Source of the DNA: UBA4661 sp002405405 | Lineage (GTDB): Bacteria > Bacteroidota > Ignavibacteria > Kapaibacteriales > UBA4661 | Direction of reading: 5' to 3' | NCBI GenBank assembly: GCA_036847245.1 | Contig: DAIUAL010000062.1 | Location: 1-16,110, forward strand | DNA: 16,110 nt | Part shown: piece by piece, positions 8,601 to 14,838 of the stretch | How positions within the stretch are numbered: the stretch's first letter is position 1 | How the letters are laid out: each line of letters begins with the position of its first letter | The notes under the pieces: model-generated | What the model saw: the letters and a program-made list of their open reading frames with translations, nothing else | Database searches by the model: none | What the model was told of the DNA's origin: nothing | Made by a program: the position numbers and the translations under genes

Positions 8601-9743
8601 GCAGAGCGGTACGATGTTGATGTATCACTATCTTCAGGTTTTACCCCATTGGTTTTTGCTCAACGTGGTATCACCAGCACGAGTGCTCGCATATCGGTGA
8701 CCCTACAAACAAGTACGGTTTATTTTTGGCGTGTACGTAGTTCGTCCGTTTCCGGCGTTAGCCCTTGGATACAAGCAACCTTTGCCACATTAGCTTCCGA
8801 TGGCGGTGGCGGTGGCGGAGGAGGAGGTGGTGGTAATGGTGGGTCGCAATTCAATATACTCACCCCCATACAGGGTTCGACTATACCTACGACGACCATT
8901 GCAACATGGACAAGTACGGTTGATGCAACATTTTATCGGGTAGAGTTATCTACCAGTCCAACATTTATTCCCAATGCCTTTCGTTATGTTACCCCTCGTA
9001 CTTCTGTTATTATGGAAGGTTTAACGGAGGGAAGAACCTATTATATGCGCCTGCAGTCCGGCGACCCAACAAATACGGGCGATTGGAGTGGCACACGGAT
9101 ATTTAACACCATGTCGCTCCCACCTCAAGTTCCATTTAATCTTACTCCATTTGACAATGCAGCAAATCAACTCCTAGAAACTCCTTTGCGGTGGACAACA
9201 TCCCTGAATGTTGATGCTATTCATATTCAACTTGGTACCTTAGCGACACCGCTTGGCTCCATTGCTAATGTTCTTACGATTGATCCTGCATCGCTAATCA
9301 TTAATGATTCTACCTTGCGAACTGCACCACGTATTACCCAACGACTTCAAGAATTACGGGGGTATTATTGGCGAGCACGCGCTCGGCGGGGAACGGCTTG
9401 GAGCGAATGGTCGCCTGTTCAAACATATTATACAGGTCAAGTTATTGCTAATTCAGTTCGTCCTTCGATGTCGAACACAGATTTTATTAGCAGTGTTTTG
9501 GCAATGCCAAATCCTGCCACACATACCACCACGATTCGCTGGCAGCAAGAAAAGCCTGCAGCTGTTCGTCTGGAAGTCGTGAGTTTGACCGGACAGATCC
9601 TCCTCTCTGAAGCACTTTCATTTTTTCATGCAGGCACCCATGAGCGTGTCCTCGACTTACAACATCTTGCATCAGGCTCCTATTTTCTTCGCATTCATTC
9701 TGGTACCAATACTGCGAGTATTCCTCTCTTGGTTTTCCGATAA
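5610..9743 (+). CDS. secreted metzincin-type zinc protease with TIG, seven FN3-like modules and T9SS sorting domain
   Basis: A 1377-residue protein from GTG 5610. Residues 1-36 are a signal peptide (KKYCR, then a Cys/Phe-rich core, LTA|Q). Residues 37-200 form an N-terminal domain I do not recognise. A TIG/IPT domain lies at about 255-345. The protease domain (about 350-570) carries HEFGHAHQLGH at 502-512, with zinc ligands H502, H506 and H512, general base E503 and a Met-turn SIMYP with M520. The usual metzincin Gly at motif position 8 is Gln here, with Gly at position 10. Seven FN3-like modules follow (about 574-1276); five share a Y-x-WRVR strand and a linker of 11 glycines separates modules five and six. 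The last 95 residues are a type A T9SS sorting domain (MPNPATHTTTIRW, GQILLSE, GSYFLRI) that would be cleaved on secretion. It is therefore probably cell-surface bound or released. The next gene begins 9 nt after its stop. Confidence 0.88.
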   Translation: MYPISSVLKKYCRSLCFHVFICAIFCFCIPQYLTAQCTVTPLTIEQRLQSADIIIEGHIEHQFTMRPNDRGLIYTVHIIAPTKHFKGAIEPSLARFRQHFALLDSSARIALITAGGQYGETILKVNPEINLHIGERGLFLLKPAGALLSAAIRDEMSIKKFSPILSGRVLSAPDYSVLAELPLSAAYVTTEGIQSFLKYDDALPVATDVFTLYDDIPALHRLVEQSAGQVARTVAEMTSPSGILSDKSAEITQTATITSLSPTTISAGTQSLLTIRGTNFGTQTGQAGVQFQSADNISLTYNTAPNSAIVSWSPTQITVIVPSNSGTGAVRVILSNGTIITSPQPLTVNFNLLNNVNAQGAGVRTNLVNRNSAGGYTILPNQSFQLNTPAYFAFLRALSAWRCTSGVNFRISTSSSLASNTVVDGNNVVSFVNSFTDTGLGTSALGATYSYYGFCVVNNINNVFVTEFDTEYITAPLNGNFSWDFGTTPAQNQFNFYSVALHEFGHAHQLGHILNPSSIMYPIVANGTVLPIDAGARSGSNEVISSSIFFNQCNQTNMRQVLTSDCDLSALLQAPLAPTLSSPADSAINQPTNPLLQWNAALGAVTYDVQLDTTIQFTRPLSSQTLISATSIQFFSLLTNRRYFWRVRAVNTVGASPWSVRSFSTQGPQPPAAPILNAPLDGASGQALSLAFSWAIVSNADAYEIQIADNPNFSPIFAGQSGLTTTTFNASGLQASTQYYWRVRATNQVGISSWSQRIFTTQGPPAPNPPILLSPADNAVDIPVSAVASWLPVQGASIYNIQIARSSDFSFLEFDQMISGNTSFLMTDLSPNTTYFWRVRGSNDMGMGAWSTARRFTTQAPQPPDAPILSFPEDASPRENINVTLTWVAALGATSYDVQVSTSATFATSATVFDLQRYNPPSPNEVRALPISGLRYSTNYFWRVRSVNANGVSRWAQRAFTTMAQPPPEIPTIISPPNEAINQSIINLNLRWSPGAGAERYDVDVSLSSGFTPLVFAQRGITSTSARISVTLQTSTVYFWRVRSSSVSGVSPWIQATFATLASDGGGGGGGGGGGNGGSQFNILTPIQGSTIPTTTIATWTSTVDATFYRVELSTSPTFIPNAFRYVTPRTSVIMEGLTEGRTYYMRLQSGDPTNTGDWSGTRIFNTMSLPPQVPFNLTPFDNAANQLLETPLRWTTSLNVDAIHIQLGTLATPLGSIANVLTIDPASLIINDSTLRTAPRITQRLQELRGYYWRARARRGTAWSEWSPVQTYYTGQVIANSVRPSMSNTDFISSVLAMPNPATHTTTIRWQQEKPAAVRLEVVSLTGQILLSEALSFFHAGTHERVLDLQHLASGSYFLRIHSGTNTASIPLLVFR
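7330..9438 (+). repeat. seven tandem FN3-like modules within the giant protease gene
   Basis: The conserved Tyr codon of Y-x-WRVR occurs at 7536, 7824, 8112, 8427 and 8721, so the modules are spaced by 288, 288, 315 and 294 nt. Each begins with a Pro-rich P-x-(A/P)-P-x-(I/L) segment and a SPADNA-like turn. Two more divergent modules (about 8851-9117 and 9118-9438) follow the polyglycine linker. The DNA identity between modules is modest, so this is an old protein-level duplication. Confidence 0.8.
8802..8843 (+). repeat. GGN trinucleotide tract encoding polyglycine linker
   Basis: Eleven consecutive Gly codons (mixed GGC, GGT and GGA) are followed by Asn and two more Gly. Length changes by slippage would keep the frame and alter only the hinge between FN3 modules five and six. 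Confidence 0.8.
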
Positions 9744-9752
9744 ACTTATGCT

Positions 9753-10412
9753 ATGTTAAAGCATAATCGTTTTTTCGACCACCGCACCACCATTTTTTTC
9801 ATGTATAGTTTGATATTCCTCATGCGGTTTTTCTGCCTTCTTTTTTTTCTTCTTGGGTGGAATTCTTTACTTGCTCAACAAGCCATGTCCCGCTCCCGTC
9901 CACTATCTTCTTGGGGTTCATCAGCTGAATTCATACAATTAGGTATTTCCGCTGCTGCCCGAAAACTTCCTGAGAACAACTTTTATCACCCTCTTCTTTT
10001 TTCTTATCATGCTGAATGGCTACATTCGGATACTGTTTTTTCTTCTCCTTTTTTATCAACTTCGTGGGTTGCAGAACTTTTTTTCTCTCCGGCACGCTTT
10101 TCTTCTAATAAGGAATTATTCTCTACAGTTGAGTTTGGTGCTCTTGGTGGCATTCAATTACAATGGAATTTTTCATCAAAATGCAGTGCTTACACTCAAA
10201 TTGTAGCGTGACCTTTCTTTTTTGGCGGACGCACGCGACGACAATCCTATGGATTTCTTTTCTCAGATAATCTAAGTTTTGGAGTACAGACATTATTTAA
10301 CAATCACCTGATTCGGGCAGAAATTCGCTTTCGACATTTGTCAAACGCAAGCACTCGTAAACCCAATGATGGTATCGACAACATCTTTTTTGTCATTGGC
10401 ATTGGTTTATAG
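9753..10412 (+). pseudogene. acyloxyacyl hydrolase / lipid A 3-O-deacylase (PagL-like), interrupted by in-frame TGA
   Basis: The frame starts at ATG 9753, or at 9801 or 9822, where MRFFCLLFFLLGWNSLLAQ makes a clean signal peptide. It runs to TGA at 10209-10211 (codon 153). The same frame then continues without any further stop to TAG 10410-10412, giving 219 codons, the normal size for PagL-type outer-membrane barrels. Downstream of the TGA the sequence reads PFFFGGRTRRQSYGFLF and then RFRHLSNASTRKPNDGID. The latter is the PagL hallmark with the catalytic pair H195 and S197; the residue 12 after the Ser is Asp209, where Pseudomonas PagL has Glu. The TGA falls where a Gly (GGA) or Arg (CGA) codon is expected before PFF, so one base change explains it. 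The truncated product would lack the active site and the final strands. PagL removes a 3-O acyl chain from lipid A at the outer membrane. The gene lies 9 nt after the giant protease and is probably co-transcribed. Confidence 0.8.
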
Positions 10413-10431
10413 TCCATACTCACTCTCAGAT

Positions 10432-10447
10432 TGTTTCACGTGAAACA
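10432..10447. promoter_or_regulatory. parS: parS chromosome-partitioning site (ParB binding)
   Basis: TGTTTCACGTGAAACA is a perfect 16-bp palindrome identical to the conserved bacterial parS consensus. In known ParABS systems ParB loads here as a CTP-dependent clamp and spreads along the DNA, and sites cluster near the replication origin. It lies in the gap between the PagL-like gene and the RmlD-like gene, not inside a coding region. No parA, parB or dnaA is in the window. Confidence 0.9.
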
Positions 10448-10602
10448 CTTGCACAATATTTTCGCAGGGGGCATTGAATATTTTGAACGCAAATCAGCAA
10501 CACAATGCAGAAGACATTCAAGCATCCTCAAGCAACTGTTCTTCGCAACCTTGAATCCATGAATGTGCAAAAAACACCACAAAGCAGGCGGTCGAAAGAT
10601 TG

Positions 10603-10610
10603 TATCTTTG
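10603..10610 (+). promoter_or_regulatory. Bacteroidota-type -7 element TATCTTTG
   Basis: TATCTTTG matches the TAnnTTTG consensus and is followed by CAG, where transcription often starts. The -33 TTG is not at the expected distance, so support is partial. A start near 10615 would exclude the upstream ATG 10563 as start of the SDR gene and favour 10650. Confidence 0.45.
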
Positions 10611-10649
10611 CAGAACGAAGAAAATATTTATCAACTACCGACAAACAAG

Positions 10650-11672
10650 ATGATGGAAAACCCGGAAGAAATGGGGAAACAACCATTGAGTCAATCAGAC
10701 TATTCCGATTCAAACTTTATTGATGTCGTGGTCATTGGGGCACGAAGCAAAGTTGCCGAAGCAATTCTCCGCGTACTTGCACCCAACCCGGAATACCGTT
10801 TGCACTTTGTTTCGAGTCAGGCACAATCAGACTCCTATCAGCAATCGCATGGTTCTGACAAACGGCTCTTTTTATATGCGGCAGACTTTACCGACAAACG
10901 TTCGCTCAAAGAACTTTTCATGAGCATCCGCCCACAGTTTATCATCAACTGTGCTGCCATGACCAATGTCGATGGTTGCGAAAGTGATCGAGAACAGGCA
11001 TGGCGCGTGAATGTGCAAGGTGTGGAAAATCTTGTGCGTTTATGCAAAATCTATGATGCGCATTTGATACACTTTTCAACAGACTATGTCTTTGATGGTT
11101 TGGCGGGACCATATGGGGAGCACGATACGCCGAACCCTATTTCGTATTATGGGCGCACAAAACTTGCCGGAGAAAATGCTATTCGCTCGGAAAGCATAGC
11201 TTACACAATTCTTCGTGTCAATGTTCTCTATGGTGCAACGCGTGAATTAAAACAAGACTTCGTAATGTGGTTGATTTCAAGGTTTGCTCTTGGCAGTGTT
11301 TCACCAGAAAAACCGCTTACGATTGTCGATGACCAATATTCCAACCCGACACTCATAGATGATATTGGCGTTGTGGTCGATAAAATTCTCCGAACCCGCA
11401 AAACGGGGTTGTACCATCTTGGCGGTGCTGATTACCTCAATCGCTTTGAATTTGCTAAAATCATTGCAAAAGTCTATGGATTTGATGAGTCCTTGATTCT
11501 TCCCATGAAAACTGAGGAACTCAACCAGCCCGCGCCGCGCCCTCTCATGGGCGGACTTATTACGCTCAAAGCACAAACCGATTTTTCGATGCAATTTGTT
11601 GGTGTAGAAAGTGGCTTATACACCATGCGCAGAATGATCCAAAATTTCGGTCATCATGAGTGGAAGATATAA
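10650..11672 (+). CDS. RmlD-like sugar-nucleotide reductase (extended SDR)
   Basis: About 340 residues from ATG 10650. ATG 10653, 10674 and 10563 are other possible starts; the candidate promoter at 10603 argues against 10563. It is an extended short-chain dehydrogenase most like dTDP-4-dehydrorhamnose reductase, which makes dTDP-L-rhamnose for surface polysaccharide. Visible motifs are the INCAAMTNVDGCE block near 99-112, HFSTDYVFDG (S143, T144, D145) and the catalytic Y167-x3-K171 in YYGRTK, then the ISYYGRTKLAGE helix and a C-terminal substrate domain with DDQYSNPT. The usual GxxGxxG dinucleotide motif is degenerate: GARSKVA at 30-36 keeps only the first Gly. The N-terminus is about 20 residues longer than usual and polar. 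It stands apart from other rhamnose genes, so its true substrate is uncertain; other RmlD-family oxidoreductases or a MAT2B-like protein are alternatives. Confidence 0.8.
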   Translation: MMENPEEMGKQPLSQSDYSDSNFIDVVVIGARSKVAEAILRVLAPNPEYRLHFVSSQAQSDSYQQSHGSDKRLFLYAADFTDKRSLKELFMSIRPQFIINCAAMTNVDGCESDREQAWRVNVQGVENLVRLCKIYDAHLIHFSTDYVFDGLAGPYGEHDTPNPISYYGRTKLAGENAIRSESIAYTILRVNVLYGATRELKQDFVMWLISRFALGSVSPEKPLTIVDDQYSNPTLIDDIGVVVDKILRTRKTGLYHLGGADYLNRFEFAKIIAKVYGFDESLILPMKTEELNQPAPRPLMGGLITLKAQTDFSMQFVGVESGLYTMRRMIQNFGHHEWKI

Positions 11673-11759
11673 GTCGTTTCTCTTTTCCGACATTCAAACA
11701 CAGTTCAAACAATGCATACGGAACCAACATATTTTTACTTTTTCCTCAATCAATAATTT

Positions 11760-13034
11760 ATGCTCAGTATCCAATTTGTCCGCGAAAACTTTGATGCAGT
11801 GGTGCGGAACACTGCCAACAAAAATACAACTCTTGATATCTCGGCATTTCCAACACTCGATGCAGAACGCAGGGAACTCATCACCAAAGGGCAGGATCTC
11901 AAAGCTTTGCGCAATACTGTTTCCGAGGAAATTGCCCGCCTGAAAAAAGCTAAAGAAAATGCTGATGATAAAATCGCTGAAATGCGTTCGGTGGGCGATA
12001 CAATTAAATCTATCGACGATAGACTTCGTGCTATCGAAGAGGAACTTGACAATCTTTTATTGCTCATTCCGAATATGACCCATGAGAGCGTTGTTGTGGG
12101 GAAATCAGCCGAAGAAAATATCGAAATTCGCCGAAAAGATGGGGTGATCGGCAATCAACCTGACAAAGCATGGCGCAAAGATCATATCGAGCTTTGCAAG
12201 CTACATGGTTTGGTAGATTTTGAACGCGGTGCAAAAATAGCAGGCAGTGGTTTTCCGCTGTACACCGGCAAAGGCGCACGACTTGAGCGGGCTTTGCTTA
12301 ATTTTTTCCTCGATCAAAATACCGGTCGTGGTTATGATGAAACGATGCCGCCATTTGTGGTCAATACAACCTCGATGCGCGGAACAGGACAATTGCCCAA
12401 ATTTGCCGAAGATTTATATCGCTGTGCTGATGACGATTTGTATCTCATCCCAACATCGGAAGTACCGCTCACCAATATCCACCGTGATGATATTCTTAGT
12501 GCAGAGGAACTACCAAAAAAAATTACCGGATACTCTGCGTGTTTTCGGCGCGAAGCGGGAAGTTATGGCAAAGACACTCGTGGCTTTTTGCGTCTGCATC
12601 AATTCAATAAAGTGGAATTGCTCAAATTTGTGCACCCCGAAGATTCGTACAACGAACTCGAACTCATGCTCAATGATGTGGAGAATCTTCTCACTTTGCT
12701 CGGTTTGAATTATCGTATCATCAGTTTGGTAACAGGTGACACCGGATTTTCGAGCGCGAAAACATATGATTTTGAAGTATGGTCGCCCTGCGAACAAAAA
12801 TGGTTGGAATGTTCAAGTTGTTCTAACTTTGAAGATTTCCAAGCACGACGTGCAAACATTCGTTTCAAACGTGATGCAAATGCAAAACCGGAATTTGTCC
12901 ATACCCTCAATGGTTCCGGCTTGGCAACATCGCGGATTATGGTTGCACTCCTTGAAAGCTATCAGCAAGAAGATGGTTCGATTGTCATTCCTGATGTACT
13001 GCGCTCATATACCGGTTTTGATCAGATCGGGTAA
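11760..13034 (+). CDS. serS: seryl-tRNA synthetase
   Basis: A 424-residue class II aminoacyl-tRNA synthetase that charges tRNA-Ser (and tRNA-Sec, where present) with serine in the cytoplasm. The N-terminal 30-105 region is a charged antiparallel coiled coil, the tRNA-binding arm of SerRS. The catalytic domain shows motif 2 as CFRREAGSYGKDTRGFLR (R263, R264, E265) and motif 3 as GSGLATSRIMVALLE (G385 to about E399, with R392). The TSEVPL and LHQFNKVE blocks typical of SerRS are present, and the C-terminus (IPDVLRSYTGFDQI) is standard. Length is normal and nothing is missing. The start is ATG 11760, reading MLSIQFVRENFDAV, the usual family N-terminus. There is an 87-nt gap after the SDR gene with no clear promoter, and the gene ends at a strong terminator. 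Confidence 0.97.
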   Translation: MLSIQFVRENFDAVVRNTANKNTTLDISAFPTLDAERRELITKGQDLKALRNTVSEEIARLKKAKENADDKIAEMRSVGDTIKSIDDRLRAIEEELDNLLLLIPNMTHESVVVGKSAEENIEIRRKDGVIGNQPDKAWRKDHIELCKLHGLVDFERGAKIAGSGFPLYTGKGARLERALLNFFLDQNTGRGYDETMPPFVVNTTSMRGTGQLPKFAEDLYRCADDDLYLIPTSEVPLTNIHRDDILSAEELPKKITGYSACFRREAGSYGKDTRGFLRLHQFNKVELLKFVHPEDSYNELELMLNDVENLLTLLGLNYRIISLVTGDTGFSSAKTYDFEVWSPCEQKWLECSSCSNFEDFQARRANIRFKRDANAKPEFVHTLNGSGLATSRIMVALLESYQQEDGSIVIPDVLRSYTGFDQIG

Positions 13035-13055
13035 GGTTCTGATTAAACATTACAG

Positions 13056-13094
13056 AAAAAAGAAAAGCCCACGGACTGTGGGCTTTTCTTTTTT
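13056..13094. terminator. bidirectional intrinsic terminator between serS and the persulfide dioxygenase gene
   Basis: A perfect 17-bp stem pairs 13056-13072 with 13078-13094 around GGACT. The GC-rich core is GCCCAC/GTGGGC. The outer arm is A-rich on the left and T-rich on the right, so either strand yields a hairpin followed by U residues. It lies between two convergent genes and can serve both. Confidence 0.9.
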
Positions 13095-13144
13095 GAAGAA
13101 TCATCAACAATGAAAGAGCAAAGACATGACCATACGATTGATAT

Positions 13145-14578
13145 TTACGAACTCATTACCTTGCTTTGGCAGACGAAGTCCGTTGTTGGAATATTCGTAC
13201 TAGCTATTGCTTTATAGCCACCTTCAATTTCCGTAAAATTTCGGTATCCTCTTGCCAACAATATACTGGCGGCAATCATACTGCGATATCCACCTGCACA
13301 ATGAACGTAAAAATGGACATCAGGATTTATCTCTTGAATCCAATGGTTGATATCTGCTAATGGTCGACAATATGCCTCTTCAACATGCTCAGCAGAATAC
13401 TCCGATTCTTTGCGTACATCAATGATAGTACTCTGTCCAACGACGACTTCATGAGCAAACTGAGTGGCAGAAATACGATGAACAGCATCGACCTCTTTAC
13501 CGGCATTTTTCCACGTATCAAAGCCACCCTGCAAATATCCTTGCAAATTATCAAAACCGACACGGGTAAGTCGCGTTACAGTTTCTTCTTCTTGTCCAAC
13601 TTCCGTCACTAAGATAATGGGTTGTTTGACATCACCAACCAATGCTCCTACCCAAGGAGCAAAATCACCATTGATGCCAATATTAATAGACTGAGGAATA
13701 AATCCCTTGCAAAAAACAGTACTATCTCTGGTGTCCAAAATCAGTGCTCCGACTTCTTCAGCAACTGCTTCAAACTCCTCAACACGGAGTGCTCGCATTC
13801 CATGATGAAATACTGAATCAAAGCTGTCATACCCTGTTTTATTCATATGGACATTTGCACCAAAATATATGGGAGGGGGAAGCAGTCCATCTGTAACTTC
13901 CTTAATAAACTCCTCTTCTGTCATGGTAGCTCGCAAAGCATAGTTGAATTTCTTTTGATTACCAATGGTAGAAACAGTTTCCTTGCTCATGTTTTTCCCA
14001 CAAGCACTACCTGCACCATGAGCCGGGTACACCAAAACATGATCGGGCAATGTCATAATTTTGGTACGCAATGAATGATAAAGAGTAGCCGCCAATTGTT
14101 CTTGAGTCATCGATGCTGACTTTTGAGCTAAATCAGGTCTGCCGACATCACCGATAAACAATGTATCACCGCTAAAAAGCGAGTGTTCAACACCATGTTC
14201 ATCAATCAACAAATAGCAAGTACTCTCCATCGTATGCCCGGGTGTATGGAGCACTTTTAATCTTATCAAACCTATGGTAAAAACCTCGCCATCGTGCGCA
14301 CGAATCACATCAAAAGCCGGGTTTGCATCAGGTCCATAAACGATAGGAGCATGTGTTTGTTTGCTCAAATCCAGATGCCCACTCACAAAATCGGCGTGAA
14401 AATGCGTTTCGAAGATGTATTTGAGTTTTACTCCATCACGTTGTAATCGATGAAGATATGGCTGGGTTTCACGCAGCGGATCAATAATTGCAGCTTCACC
14501 ATGCGATGTAATATAGTAAGCACCCTGTGCCAAACATCCGGTGTAGATTTGTTCAATGGTAAAGTTATTGTTGTGCAT
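13145..14578 (-). CDS. persulfide dioxygenase-like metallo-beta-lactamase with two rhodanese domains
   Basis: A 477-residue cytoplasmic enzyme. Residues 1-240 are a metallo-beta-lactamase fold with the metal site of the ETHE1/glyoxalase II group: THFHAD (H59, H61, D63), H68, HTPGHT (H111, H115), SGDTLF (D138) and YPAHG (H187). ETHE1 enzymes use a single iron to oxidise glutathione persulfide to sulfite. Two rhodanese domains follow. The first (about 265-360) has ILVTEVGQEE where the catalytic loop should be, so it lacks the active Cys. The second (about 370-465) has HCAGGYRS with C427 and should carry a persulfide. Such MBL-rhodanese fusions are known for sulfide and persulfide detoxification; other assignments within the family are possible. 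The divalent layout beside a TauE/SafE permease supports sulfur metabolism. A candidate promoter and a dyad lie upstream (separate entries). Confidence 0.9.
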   Translation of the reverse strand: MHNNNFTIEQIYTGCLAQGAYYITSHGEAAIIDPLRETQPYLHRLQRDGVKLKYIFETHFHADFVSGHLDLSKQTHAPIVYGPDANPAFDVIRAHDGEVFTIGLIRLKVLHTPGHTMESTCYLLIDEHGVEHSLFSGDTLFIGDVGRPDLAQKSASMTQEQLAATLYHSLRTKIMTLPDHVLVYPAHGAGSACGKNMSKETVSTIGNQKKFNYALRATMTEEEFIKEVTDGLLPPPIYFGANVHMNKTGYDSFDSVFHHGMRALRVEEFEAVAEEVGALILDTRDSTVFCKGFIPQSINIGINGDFAPWVGALVGDVKQPIILVTEVGQEEETVTRLTRVGFDNLQGYLQGGFDTWKNAGKEVDAVHRISATQFAHEVVVGQSTIIDVRKESEYSAEHVEEAYCRPLADINHWIQEINPDVHFYVHCAGGYRSMIAASILLARGYRNFTEIEGGYKAIASTNIPTTDFVCQSKVMSS

Positions 14579-14721
14579 GTATTTATGTTAGGAAAAAGAA
14601 TGTACCAAAGTAATGACAAACTCCTCAGCACCTACTACCACCTTGAGTAAACTAAGTCAACAAAATTTAAAATTCCATCAAACCAGAGTTAAATTTAATT
14701 ATTACTTTTTCTTTACTATGA

Positions 14722-14750
14722 ATTTTAAAAACCGATTGACATTGTGCCAA
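14722..14750 (-). promoter_or_regulatory. candidate promoter of the persulfide dioxygenase gene
   Basis: Read on the minus strand, TTGGCA (14750-14745) and TAAAAT (14727-14722) are separated by exactly 17 bp. Transcription would begin near 14715, leaving a leader of about 135 nt. The enzyme could therefore be expressed separately from the permease gene upstream. Confidence 0.5.
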
Positions 14751-14755
14751 GCAAC

Positions 14756-14772
14756 ATGATGCTATACATCAT
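14756..14772. promoter_or_regulatory. candidate Crp/Fnr-like operator dyad
   Basis: ATGATG-CTATA-CATCAT is a perfect inverted repeat of 6-bp arms with a 5-bp spacer. It lies just upstream of the -35 element of the candidate minus-strand promoter, with its centre about 50 bp before the predicted start. The size and position would suit a dimeric activator, but the regulator is unknown. Confidence 0.4.
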
Positions 14773-14838
14773 AATGACAGGTTACCGATGTCCTTAAAAA
14801 ACGAAAAGATTAATGATGAGATGTCTGATTGCAGATTA

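Noticed and set aside
7330..9438. Regular repeats of about 290 nt considered as a CRISPR or mobile repeat array
   Set aside because: They are in-frame protein modules with weak DNA identity and no short identical repeats or spacers.
10413..10649. Search for an RNA gene or small protein around parS
   Set aside because: Besides parS and the promoter element I see no hairpin with a T tract and no short frame with a ribosome site.
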